Both the position numbers and the translations under genes were made by a program. The notes beneath the pieces were generated by a model, which saw only the letters and a program-made list of their open reading frames with translations, was not told the origin of the DNA and made no database searches. From Bradyrhizobiaceae bacterium (GTDB lineage Bacteria > Pseudomonadota > Alphaproteobacteria > Rhizobiales > Xanthobacteraceae), in contig JADYXZ010000014.1 in NCBI GenBank assembly GCA_020853885.1, forward strand, positions 1 to 64,000: a DNA stretch of 64,000 nt, read 5' to 3'. This document shows, piece after piece, positions 51,613 through 62,811 of this stretch; within the stretch, counting starts at the first letter, position 1; every line of letters begins with the position of its first letter.

Positions 51613-53451
51613 ATGGAGAAGCCACCCTTCAAGGACATCGAGTTGGCGTCGCCGCTCGTGGAGCGCGTGCCGCTCGCGGACGGCGGCTTCCTGCTCCGCT
51701 CGTCGGTGCCGCTGAACGAATATGCCCCGAGCATGGCGCATCTCCTGCGCCGGCAGGCGAAAGAAGCGCCCGACCGCGACTTCCTCGTCGAGCGCGCGGG
51801 CGAATCCTGGCGTCGCGTCACCTATCGCGAGGCATCCGAACGGGCGAACGCGATCGCGCAGGCATTGATCGACCGCGGCTGCTCGGCCGAGCGCCCGCTG
51901 ATGATCCTTTCCGGCAACGGCATCGACCACGCGCTCCTGATGCTTGGCGCTTTCGTCGCCGGCATTCCGGCGGTGCCGGTCTCCGTCGCCTATTCCCTGA
52001 TGAGTCAGGACCACGCCAAGCTCAGGCACATTGCCGCCGAGATCCGGCCGCGGATGATCTATGTCGCGAACGGCGGCGCGTTCGCCAAGGCCCTCGCCGC
52101 GCTCGATCTTTCGGGAGTGGAGGTCGTTGCCGGCACGGAGCCGCCGGCCGGAGCGACGAGCCTCGATGCCCTGCTCACGACGCGGCCGACGCCCGCGGTG
52201 GAACAGGCGTTTGCCGGGGTCGGGCCCGACACCATCGCCAAGGTGCTTTATACGTCGGGCTCAACCGGCATGCCGAAAGGCGTGATCAACACGCACCGCA
52301 TGCTCTGCTCGAACCAGATCATGCTGGAGCAGACCTGGCCGTTCGTGAAGCAGCACCAGATCGTCCTGCTCGACTGGCTGCCGTGGAACCACACCTTCGG
52401 CGGCAATCACAACCTCAACCTGGTGCTGGCACAGGGCGGCACCTTCTACATCGACGGCGGCAAACCCGCACCCGGCCTGATCGAGCAGACCGTGAAGAAC
52501 CTGCACGACGTCTCGCCGACCATCTATTTCAACGTCCCCGTCGGCTATACGATGCTGCTGCCGTATCTCGAAAAGGACGAGGCGCTCGCCCGCAAGTTCT
52601 TTGCCGATTTGCGGCTCATCTTCTACGCCGGCGCCGCGCTCTCGCAGGACCTCTGGGACCGGCTTGAGGCGCTGTCGATCCGCATCACCGGCAAGCGCGT
52701 GCCGATGGTCTCCAGCTGGGGCTCCACCGAAACTGCGCCGATCGCCACCTCCGGCCACCTGCTGATCGAGCAAGCGGGCGTGATCGGTCTGCCCGCGCCC
52801 GGCGTCGCGCTGAAATTCGTGCCCACCGGCTCCAAGCTCGAGGTGCGCGTCAAAGGCCCGAACGTCTTTCCCGGCTACTGGCAGCGGCCGGACCTTACCG
52901 CGAGCGCCTTTGATGAAGACGGTTTCTATCGCATCGGCGACGCCGCGAGACTGGCCGACCCCGACGATCCGTCGATGGGCATTGTTTTCGACGGCCGGGT
53001 CGCCGAGGACTTCAAGCTTTCGAGCGGCACATGGGTCCATGCCGGCGGCCTGCGCGTCGCCGCCCTCGCCGCCGCCGCGCCCGCGCTGCAAGATGCCGTA
53101 GTGACCGGGCAGGACCGCGACTTCGTCGGCTTGCTCGCGTGGCCCAATCTCGCCGGCCTGAAGCAGATATGCGCCGACCCGGCGCTCCACGAGGACGTGG
53201 CGAAGCTTGTCTCATCGCCGATCGTGCGCGAGCACGTTCGCAGCCGCATTGCCGCGTACAATCGCTCCCAGTCCGGCTCATCCGCCCAGATCCGCCGCGT
53301 CCTGATCATGACGGAACCGCCTTCCATCGACGCCAACGAAATCACCGACAAGGGCTACATCAATCAGCGCGCCGTACTCGAACGCCGCCGCGCGCTGGTC
53401 GAGCGTGTTCACGCCGAACAGCCCGACGCCGACGTGATTACGATTACTTGA
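51613..53451 (+). CDS. Feruloyl-CoA synthetase-like AMP-dependent acyl-CoA ligase
   Basis: A 612-residue adenylate-forming enzyme: ATP motif YTSGSTGMPKGVINTHRM, LPWNHTFGGNHN, SSWGSTETAP and KLSSGTWVHAGGLR. The sequence type (VPLNEYAPSMAHLLRRQA, WLPWNHTFGGNHNLN) is that of feruloyl-CoA synthetases, which activate hydroxycinnamates. ATG at 51613 follows GGGAGGGGC. Being downstream of a Liv transporter and a divergent MarR gene, it fits uptake and activation of an aromatic acid; hydratase and aldehyde dehydrogenase partners are not seen nearby. Confidence 0.85.
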   Translation: MEKPPFKDIELASPLVERVPLADGGFLLRSSVPLNEYAPSMAHLLRRQAKEAPDRDFLVERAGESWRRVTYREASERANAIAQALIDRGCSAERPLMILSGNGIDHALLMLGAFVAGIPAVPVSVAYSLMSQDHAKLRHIAAEIRPRMIYVANGGAFAKALAALDLSGVEVVAGTEPPAGATSLDALLTTRPTPAVEQAFAGVGPDTIAKVLYTSGSTGMPKGVINTHRMLCSNQIMLEQTWPFVKQHQIVLLDWLPWNHTFGGNHNLNLVLAQGGTFYIDGGKPAPGLIEQTVKNLHDVSPTIYFNVPVGYTMLLPYLEKDEALARKFFADLRLIFYAGAALSQDLWDRLEALSIRITGKRVPMVSSWGSTETAPIATSGHLLIEQAGVIGLPAPGVALKFVPTGSKLEVRVKGPNVFPGYWQRPDLTASAFDEDGFYRIGDAARLADPDDPSMGIVFDGRVAEDFKLSSGTWVHAGGLRVAALAAAAPALQDAVVTGQDRDFVGLLAWPNLAGLKQICADPALHEDVAKLVSSPIVREHVRSRIAAYNRSQSGSSAQIRRVLIMTEPPSIDANEITDKGYINQRAVLERRRALVERVHAEQPDADVITIT

Positions 53452-53767
53452 ATGCGGAAGCAGCGCGGCAAGGCCGGCCGATCGAACCCCGCGGCCATCC
53501 TAACCATTTGATTTCACAAAATAATAATAGCGACTGCATATTGCGGAGCAGCGCTCCTTCCGAAAGCCCCGGTTCATTGCGCGCTGCGTGCATGGCTGCG
53601 CAGCCGCGCTTCTGCTTTCGTTGCCTTGACCGCGCCCGGACCTCGCCGCAGACTGGAAGTAGAAAAATAAAATTCGGCCGACGCGGAATTTGATCCGCGC
53701 ATGCCGCCGATGCGGTCGCCAGACAAATTCAAGTCGCAGGCCGCGAGCCTGCGCCGGGAGAAACGCC
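53452..53767. other. Intergenic region upstream of coxS
   Basis: A 316-bp stretch with no gene. It has an AT-rich patch near 53505-53540 and another near 53660-53680 in otherwise GC-rich DNA. The coxSLM promoter is expected here; no clear box can be assigned. Confidence 0.5.
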
Positions 53768-54250
<483 letters not shown>

Positions 54251-54318
54251 CTGGCCGCACCCGCGACGCACGATCCGAAAAGCAGGGAATAGATGCATTA
54301 GAATTTGGGAGGAACGTC

Positions 54319-56685
<2,367 letters not shown>

Positions 56686-56699
56686 ACCGGGAGGAGACA

Positions 56700-57497
56700 A
56701 TGCACACATTCGCTTATCATCGTCCCGCCAACACCAGGCAGGCCGCCGCGCTGCTCGCCAAGAAGGAAACGAAGGCGCTCGCCGGCGGGCAGACGCTCCT
56801 CCCCGCGCTCAAGCTCAGGCTCACGAGCGTCGACAACGTCGTCGATCTCGGCGGCATCAAGGGGCTCGACGCCATTCAGGCCAAGGGCAGGAACCTCGTC
56901 GTCGGTGCCATGGCCCGCCATGCGCAGGTCGCGACCTCGCCGGTCGTGAAGAAGGCGCTTCCCGCGCTCGCCGCGCTCGCCGAGCAGATCGGCGACCCGC
57001 ATGTGCGCAACGCGGGCACGCTCGGCGGCTCGATCGCCAACAACGATCCGTCCGCCGACTATCCCGCCGCCTGCCTCGGGCTTGGCGCCACGATCGTCAC
57101 CAACAAGCGCAAGATCCCGGCTGACAGGTTCTTCAAGGGACTGTTCGAGACGGCGCTGGGCCGTGGCGAGATTATTCTGCAGGTCGTCTTTCCGCTGCCA
57201 AAATGCGCCGCCTACATGAAGTTCCCCAATCCCGCATCGCGTTTTGCGCTGGTCGGCGTGTTCGTCGCCGACTTCGGCAAGGAGGTGCGCGTCGCCGTCA
57301 CCGGCGCCGGCGAGGACGGCGTCTTCCGGGCGAAGGACATGGAAGCGGCGCTGAAGAAGAAATTCACGGCTGCTTCGCTCGACGGCATCAAGGTGCCGAC
57401 GAGGGGCATCATGTCCGACATCCACGCGGACGCGGCCTATCGCGCGCATCTCGTCGGCGTGATGGCGAAGCGCGCCGTCGCGGCTGCGGGCGGGTGA
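56700..57497 (+). CDS. coxM: Molybdenum hydroxylase FAD subunit (CoxM-like)
   Basis: A 265-residue FAD-binding protein: LAGGQTLLPALKLRL, AMARHAQV, and the FAD site RNAGTLGGSIANNDPSADYPAA. Start at 56700 (MHTFAYHRP) after GGGAGGAG. Completes the three-subunit hydroxylase. Confidence 0.94.
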   Translation: MHTFAYHRPANTRQAAALLAKKETKALAGGQTLLPALKLRLTSVDNVVDLGGIKGLDAIQAKGRNLVVGAMARHAQVATSPVVKKALPALAALAEQIGDPHVRNAGTLGGSIANNDPSADYPAACLGLGATIVTNKRKIPADRFFKGLFETALGRGEIILQVVFPLPKCAAYMKFPNPASRFALVGVFVADFGKEVRVAVTGAGEDGVFRAKDMEAALKKKFTAASLDGIKVPTRGIMSDIHADAAYRAHLVGVMAKRAVAAAGG

Positions 57498-57505
57498 GAT
57501 TCAAA

Positions 57506-57611
57506 CCCTCATCCTTCGAGACGGGCGCTTCGCGCCTTCTCAGGATGAGGGCATTTCCATGCATGGCTCATCCTGAGGAGCTTTGCGCCGGACCCGAGTC
57601 CGGCGCAAAGC
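57506..57611. repeat. Compound palindromic repeat
   Basis: Two hairpins in the 177-bp gap between coxM and coxD: CCCTCATCCT with AGGATGAGGG (57506-57551, 10-bp arms) and GCTTTGCGCCGGAC with its complement (57580-57611, 14-bp arms, CCGA loop). This type of palindrome recurs in the genomes of Bradyrhizobium-like bacteria. It may end the coxSLM transcript. Confidence 0.75.
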
Positions 57612-57674
57612 GTCTCGAAGGACAAGACTATGCTGCGCTATAATGACAAATAAGCAGTGGTTCCGGAGCAGCCC

Positions 57675-58589
57675 GTGACGGCATTGCCGAATTCGATCGA
57701 CGACACGCTGAAGCTCCTCGGCGCTACGAATTACCTCGCCGACCGGCCGCTGGCAACGGTCGTATTTCTCGCCCTGAAAATGCAGCGTCCGCTTTTCCTC
57801 GAGGGCGAGGCCGGCGTCGGCAAGACCGAGATCGCCAAGGTCCTTTCCGCTGCGCTCGGCCGGCGGCTCATCCGGCTGCAATGCTACGAAGGGCTCGACG
57901 TCGCCTCCGCGCTCTATGAGTGGAACTACGCCGCGCAGATGATCGCGATCCGCGTCGCCGAGGCCGAAGGCATCGCCGACCGCGACCGGCTCGTCACCGA
58001 TATCTTCTCCGAGAAGTTCCTGATCCGCCGTCCGCTGCTCGACGCGCTGACCCCCGATCCGGACGGACCACCCGTGCTCCTGGTCGACGAACTCGACCGC
58101 GCCGACGAGGCGTTCGAAGCGTTTCTTCTGGAGGTGCTGGCCGATTTTCAGGTGACGATTCCCGAGCTTGGGACGATCCAAGCGCCACAGCCGCCCGTCG
58201 TCATCATCACCTCGAACCGCACACGCGAAATCCACGACGCGCTGAAGCGGCGCTGCCTCTATCACTGGATCGGTTATCCGGAATTCGCCCGCGAGCTTGC
58301 GATCCTCCACGCCCGTCTCCCCGGCGCCTCCGATCGACTCGCCCGCGAGATCGTTGCCTTCGTGCAGGCGCTGCGCAAGGAAGACCTGTTCAAGCTGCCG
58401 GGCATCGCCGAGACACTCGACTGGACCTCGGCGCTGATCGCGCTCGGCGCCGACCGCCTCGAAGCAGGCGTCGTCGCCGACACCGCCGGCGTCCTCCTCA
58501 AGTATCAGGACGACATCGCCAAGCTCGACCGCGCCAGGATCGACGGCCTGATCAAGACCTCGCAGGCCGGCCTCAAGGCGGCGGAATGA
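57675..58589 (+). CDS. coxD: MoxR-type AAA ATPase (CoxD-like)
   Basis: A 304-residue AAA+ protein: Walker A EGEAGVGKTEIAK, Walker B VLLVDELDRAD, sensor ITSNRTREIHDALKRRC. Start GTG at 57675 has GGAG 6 nt upstream; an earlier GTG at 57657 lacks a site. Together with CoxE it is believed to assist insertion of the unusual molybdenum-sulfur centre of Cox enzymes. Confidence 0.9.
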   Translation: MTALPNSIDDTLKLLGATNYLADRPLATVVFLALKMQRPLFLEGEAGVGKTEIAKVLSAALGRRLIRLQCYEGLDVASALYEWNYAAQMIAIRVAEAEGIADRDRLVTDIFSEKFLIRRPLLDALTPDPDGPPVLLVDELDRADEAFEAFLLEVLADFQVTIPELGTIQAPQPPVVIITSNRTREIHDALKRRCLYHWIGYPEFARELAILHARLPGASDRLAREIVAFVQALRKEDLFKLPGIAETLDWTSALIALGADRLEAGVVADTAGVLLKYQDDIAKLDRARIDGLIKTSQAGLKAAE

Positions 58590-59812
58590 GTCCCGCGCAT
58601 CCCCGCCCGCAGGAGCTTCGCCTCGCCGAACAGATCGTCCGCTTTGCGCGCGCCTTGCGGGCGACCGGCATGCGCGTCGGGCCGGGTGCTGCGGTCGACG
58701 CGGTGGTAGCCGCGGAAGCCGCCGGCAGCGCCCGCCGCCAGGATTTCTACTGGGCGCTGCATTCGACGTTGGTAAAGCGCCACGAGGACGATCCCGTTTT
58801 CGCCGAGGCGTTCCGCCTGTTCTGGCGCCGCCGCGACCCCAACGAGGCGATCCTCGCCGAACTCTTGCCGCGCTCACCAGAGGCTGCGACTGAGCGGCCG
58901 GCGCAGCGCCGCGTGCAGGAAGCGCTCGCAGAGGGCGGGCCGCCGCGCCTGCCCCGCCCCAAGCCCGAGGCCGAGCGCGAGGTCGACATGCGCGGCTCCG
59001 CCTCCGACATCGAAATCCTCCGCCACAAGGATTTCGCGCAGATGACCGCCAGCGAACTCGGCACCGTCCGCGAAGCGATCTCCCGCATGACACTGCTCTG
59101 GAGCGAGGTGCGCGCGCGCCGCCTCGTGCCCAATGCGCGCGGCCGCCGCATCGATCTCCGCCGCACGCTGCGCGCGAGCCTGCGCGCGGGCGGCGAGATG
59201 ATCGCGCTGAAGCGCCTTGCCCGCGGCCACCGGCTGCCGCCGCTCGTCGCGCTCGTCGACATCTCCGGCTCCATGAGCGACTATTCGCGCGTGCTCCTGC
59301 ACTTTTTGCATGCGCTGGCGGAAAGCCGCGGCCGCGTCTCGACCTTTCTCTTCGGCACGCGGCTTACGAACGTCACCCGCGCCCTGAAGACCCGCGACCC
59401 GGACGCGGCCCTTGCCGCCTGCGGTCAGGCGGCCAGCGACTGGGCCGGCGGCACCTGGATTTCGTCGTCGCTCCACCGCTTCAACCGCGACTGGTCGCGC
59501 CGCGTGCTAGCGCAGGGCGCAATCGTGCTGCTGATCACCGACGGCCTCGAGCGCGAAGCCGGTGACGAACTATCCCGCGAGATGGACCGCCTGCACCGCT
59601 CCTGCCGCAAGCTGATCTGGCTCAATCCGCTCCTGCGCTACGCGCGCTTCGAGCCGAAGGCCGCCGGCATCCGCGCCATGCTCCCGCACGTCGACGAGTT
59701 ACGGCCGGTGCATAATCTCGCAAGCCTGGAAGACCTGTGCGCGGCGCTGGCGGTCCGCCCCGCCAATGCGCCCGGTGCAACCGCCCTACCGGCGGCCGAG
59801 CCGCTTCCTTAG
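58586..59812 (+). CDS. coxE: VWA-domain protein (CoxE-like)
   Basis: A 408-residue protein with an N-terminal helical domain and a C-terminal von Willebrand A-type domain with the metal motif ALVDISGSMSDYS (DxSxS). It overlaps coxD by ATGA. Its end overlaps the convergent methyltransferase by 27 nt. A diverged copy of its C-terminus is at 61390-61650. Confidence 0.9.
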   Translation: MSPAHPRPQELRLAEQIVRFARALRATGMRVGPGAAVDAVVAAEAAGSARRQDFYWALHSTLVKRHEDDPVFAEAFRLFWRRRDPNEAILAELLPRSPEAATERPAQRRVQEALAEGGPPRLPRPKPEAEREVDMRGSASDIEILRHKDFAQMTASELGTVREAISRMTLLWSEVRARRLVPNARGRRIDLRRTLRASLRAGGEMIALKRLARGHRLPPLVALVDISGSMSDYSRVLLHFLHALAESRGRVSTFLFGTRLTNVTRALKTRDPDAALAACGQAASDWAGGTWISSSLHRFNRDWSRRVLAQGAIVLLITDGLEREAGDELSREMDRLHRSCRKLIWLNPLLRYARFEPKAAGIRAMLPHVDELRPVHNLASLEDLCAALAVRPANAPGATALPAAEPLP

Positions 59813-60439
59813 CGACCGCGCCACCTGATGATAGAGGTTCTCGACCTGCGCCCATGCGCGGTCGATAGCGGAGACCTCCGGCGCCGGGCTTCGCGCCGTC
59901 TTCCGCACGACAAGCAGCCGCTCAGCGCGTCCGATCACCTCATAGTTGGGGTGCCGCGCCAGGAAATAGTCGACTGCACGCATTACCCCGGGCATCCGCG
60001 GTTCGTAATCGTGGAAGCAGATCAACCCGCCCGCCTCGAGCAGCCGCGTCCACGACAGGTCCTGCATCACGCGGTGCATCTTGTGCGAGCCGTCGACGAA
60101 GATGAAGGAATAGTGCTCTCCATTTTGCTCCGCCGCGCGAAACGCCGGCCAACTCTTGCTGATGCGGAAGTCCACGGTATCCGGATCGAGCCCGGCCCCA
60201 GCGAGGTTGCGCCGCACGATGGCGAGCTGGTCGGGGAAGTAGGTCATCGGATCGACGACGACGAAGCGCGGACGCTTCTCTGCGGAATAGAACCGCATGA
60301 GCTCGCGCAACGTGCCGCCCGCGGCCGTGCCGATTTCGAGGTGCCACCCAGCTAGGGACGTCGCACGCATCGCCGAAAGCAGGCCGGATAGCTCCTGCTC
60401 GGTGATTTCCGGAGCAAGGGTGATGGCGCTCTCTCGCAT
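59786..60439 (-). CDS. SAM-dependent methyltransferase
   Basis: A 217-residue class I methyltransferase of the Methyltransf_24 type: LEIGTAAGGTLRELMRF, FVVVDPMTYF, YSFIFVDGSHKMHRVMQD, GGLICFHDYEP. ATG at 60439 begins MRESAITLAPE. It converges on coxE (27-nt overlap) and is divergent from the TylF-like gene. Substrate unknown; near glycosyltransferase and exporter genes a cell-surface role is possible. Confidence 0.8.
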   Translation of the reverse strand: MRESAITLAPEITEQELSGLLSAMRATSLAGWHLEIGTAAGGTLRELMRFYSAEKRPRFVVVDPMTYFPDQLAIVRRNLAGAGLDPDTVDFRISKSWPAFRAAEQNGEHYSFIFVDGSHKMHRVMQDLSWTRLLEAGGLICFHDYEPRMPGVMRAVDYFLARHPNYEVIGRAERLLVVRKTARSPAPEVSAIDRAWAQVENLYHQVARSLRKRLGRR

Positions 60440-60514
60440 CTCGTTACTTCTCGTGCTATTCGCCCGCAGCCATCTCCGCCCCGTATCCACCCCTGTTTCC
60501 GGAGCACCAGTGCG

Positions 60515-61276
60515 ATGAAGACCCGCGGGCGGACATTCATGGACGCAATCGTTGCGCCGTTCAAGAAGCTTGCACGCCGCCGGCCGCCCGATCCGAAGAA
60601 GCTCATTCCGGAGATCACGCCGGCCCAGTTGGCGCTCATCGAGCGTTATCGACCGTTCACCATGACCAGCATCGAACGGCAATGGGCGCTTATTTCGGCG
60701 GTCGAATACCTTAATCGCACGCAGGCTCCCGGCGATATCGTCGAATGCGGAACCTGGCGGGGCGGCAACATGCTGCTAGCGAAAGATTTGTGCCACGGAG
60801 CCACGATCGAACGAAAATTCTATCTCTACGATACTTTCACCGGCATGTCGGAGCCGACGGAGCATGACGTATCCAATTCGGGGCTTGCCGCCGCCGGCAC
60901 GTTCGAGGAACGACGTAAGGAAGAATATGTCGATTGGGCTTATGCTTCAGTCGAGGACGTGCGGCGAAACTTTGAACAAGCAGGACTGCTCGACCACTCG
61001 GTCCGCTTCGTCAAGGGCAAAGTCGAGGATACGCTCGCCGATCCGGCCAATCTTCCGGATCGGATTGCGCTCCTTCGCCTCGACACAGATTGGTATGAAT
61101 CGACGAAGATGGAACTCGAAACGCTATATCCGCGCCTTGTCAGTGGTGGAATCCTGATCATTGACGACTACGGACACTGGAAAGGAGCCCGCAAGGCGGT
61201 CGATGAATATTTTGCCAATGAGACGGTGCTGATGCTGCGCATCGACTATACGGCCCGCCTCATGATCCGACGATAG
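60515..61276 (+). CDS. TylF/macrocin-O-methyltransferase-like protein
   Basis: A 253-residue TylF-family methyltransferase: GDIVECGTWRGGNMLLAKDL, FYLYDTFTGMSEPTEHD, LLRLDTDWYESTKMELETLYPRL and LIIDDYGHWKGARKAVDEYF. The family methylates sugar hydroxyls. Divergent from the previous methyltransferase; context suggests polysaccharide modification. Confidence 0.85.
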   Translation: MKTRGRTFMDAIVAPFKKLARRRPPDPKKLIPEITPAQLALIERYRPFTMTSIERQWALISAVEYLNRTQAPGDIVECGTWRGGNMLLAKDLCHGATIERKFYLYDTFTGMSEPTEHDVSNSGLAAAGTFEERRKEEYVDWAYASVEDVRRNFEQAGLLDHSVRFVKGKVEDTLADPANLPDRIALLRLDTDWYESTKMELETLYPRLVSGGILIIDDYGHWKGARKAVDEYFANETVLMLRIDYTARLMIRR

Positions 61277-61389
61277 ACATAATTGAACGATTTTCGCCCG
61301 CTCATCGACGCACAACATTTTACAGACCCCTCGTTCTCTCAGCGCGGATGCGTCGGCGGCTTAGCCGATTTTTCTTGGCATTTAGGAGG

Positions 61390-61650
61390 GACGCGGAGCG
61401 CCGCGTGCTGGCGCAGAACGCGATCGTGCTGCTGATCACACATCGGCGCGAGCGCGAAGCCGGTGACACACTCAACCGCGAGATGGGCCGCCTGCACCGC
61501 TCCTGCTGCAAGCCGATCTGGCTCAATCTGCTCCTGCGCTACGAGCGCTTCGAGCCGAAGGCGTACGGCATCCGCGCCATGGTCCCCATGTCAACGAACT
61601 GCGGCCAATGCACAATCTGGCCAGCATAGAAGCGCTGAGCGACGCTCCGA
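61390..61650 (+). pseudogene. Diverged coxE C-terminal fragment
   Basis: The frame reads RRVLAQNAIVLLITHRREREAGD, then MGRLHRSCCKPIWLNLLLRYE, matching the coxE C-terminus (RRVLAQGAIVLLITDGLEREAGD and later) but without the VWA metal site or the N-terminal half. Divergence suggests an old duplicate or a fragment of another cox cluster. The two methyltransferase genes lie between it and coxE. Confidence 0.7.
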
Positions 61651-61686
61651 CGAAATCCCCGCTCGCGAGGACCTAGCGGGTCACTC

Positions 61687-62754
61687 TCACCGCGCCAATG
61701 CCTCGATCGCGTTGAACGCCGCGTCCTTGGAAAAACGCTCAAGCAATGCGGGATCGATGGCTGGCGGCGATTCCACAACCTCGCGCATTCGCGTGGCTAG
61801 GGCAGCCGCGTCGCCGCACGGCACCAGCCATCGCCTCATGCTGCCGGTGAGGATTTCGGCCGGTCCCGAAGGACAGTCGGTGCTGACCACCGGCGTGCCG
61901 CAGATCAGCGCTTCGATCACCATGTTCGGCATTCCCTCGCGGTCCGAGGACAGCACGAGGGCTGCGGCGTTCGCGTACCAGGGAAACGGGTTCTCGCGAA
62001 AACCTGCCACCGTGACCCGCTCTTCCAGCCCGCGCGAGGCGATCAGTGCGGTGAGCTCCGCGGAGGGAGCCGTCAGCAAAACGAGCTGATGCGGCAGCGC
62101 TGCCGCCTTGAAGGCATCGAGCAGCAGGTCATGACGCTTCTGCCGCTGAAACCGTCCTGCGTGAATGATATAAGGCCGCTCCGGCAGGTCGGGGTCGACC
62201 GCTTTCGATAACGTACGAATCTCGTCGAAGTCGAACGGATTGTAGATCGTCGTGATGGCGGCGCGCGACAGGCCAAGCCCTTCCCGCAAGTCCGTGGCAA
62301 CACCCTTGGAGACCGCGATCAGCCTCTGCTCGTCATAGATCCATCGATAGCGGCGCAAGCGCCGCGCGGCCTTGTCCAGATTTTCCATCGCCGCGATCTT
62401 GACGGAGAGATTGTTGGCGATGCGAAAGTGCACATTCGGAAGATTTGCATGCCGGACGACCTCGTCGGCGAGCGGCAGTGTCGATAGCACGAGATCGAAC
62501 GAGCCAAGCGCACGATGCAGCCGGCGCAGTTTCCACGACATCAATCGCTTGCCGAGCCAACCGCCGGGGCGGCGGTAGCCTGGTACGGTCAACGCATGAA
62601 CCTTGACCGCCGGCGGAACCGAATATTCGGCCAATTGCTCAAGCAAAATAATATGGGATTCATGCCCGCGGCTGGTGAGACCCTTCGCGAGATTAATGGT
62701 AGCCCGTTCCGCCCCGCCGCCGAGGAGATTGCTGAGCACGAATAGGATTCGCAT
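61687..62754 (-). CDS. Glycosyltransferase, GT4-like
   Basis: A 355-residue GT-B fold glycosyltransferase: MRILFVLSNLLGGGAERATINLAKGL at the N-terminus, AGRFQRQKRHDLLLDAF and the donor-site region SSDREGMPNMVIEALICGTPVVSTDCPSGPAEIL. Start at 62754 is at the conserved sequence; an in-frame ATG 13 codons upstream is less likely. Probable role in cell-surface polysaccharide synthesis with the neighbouring exporter. Confidence 0.88.
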   Translation of the reverse strand: MRILFVLSNLLGGGAERATINLAKGLTSRGHESHIILLEQLAEYSVPPAVKVHALTVPGYRRPGGWLGKRLMSWKLRRLHRALGSFDLVLSTLPLADEVVRHANLPNVHFRIANNLSVKIAAMENLDKAARRLRRYRWIYDEQRLIAVSKGVATDLREGLGLSRAAITTIYNPFDFDEIRTLSKAVDPDLPERPYIIHAGRFQRQKRHDLLLDAFKAAALPHQLVLLTAPSAELTALIASRGLEERVTVAGFRENPFPWYANAAALVLSSDREGMPNMVIEALICGTPVVSTDCPSGPAEILTGSMRRWLVPCGDAAALATRMREVVESPPAIDPALLERFSKDAAFNAIEALAR

Positions 62755-62811
62755 CAGCCCTTTTGGATGCACCGTCCATCGCAGTTCCGTCAAGACGCTG
62801 CGATAGAGGTG

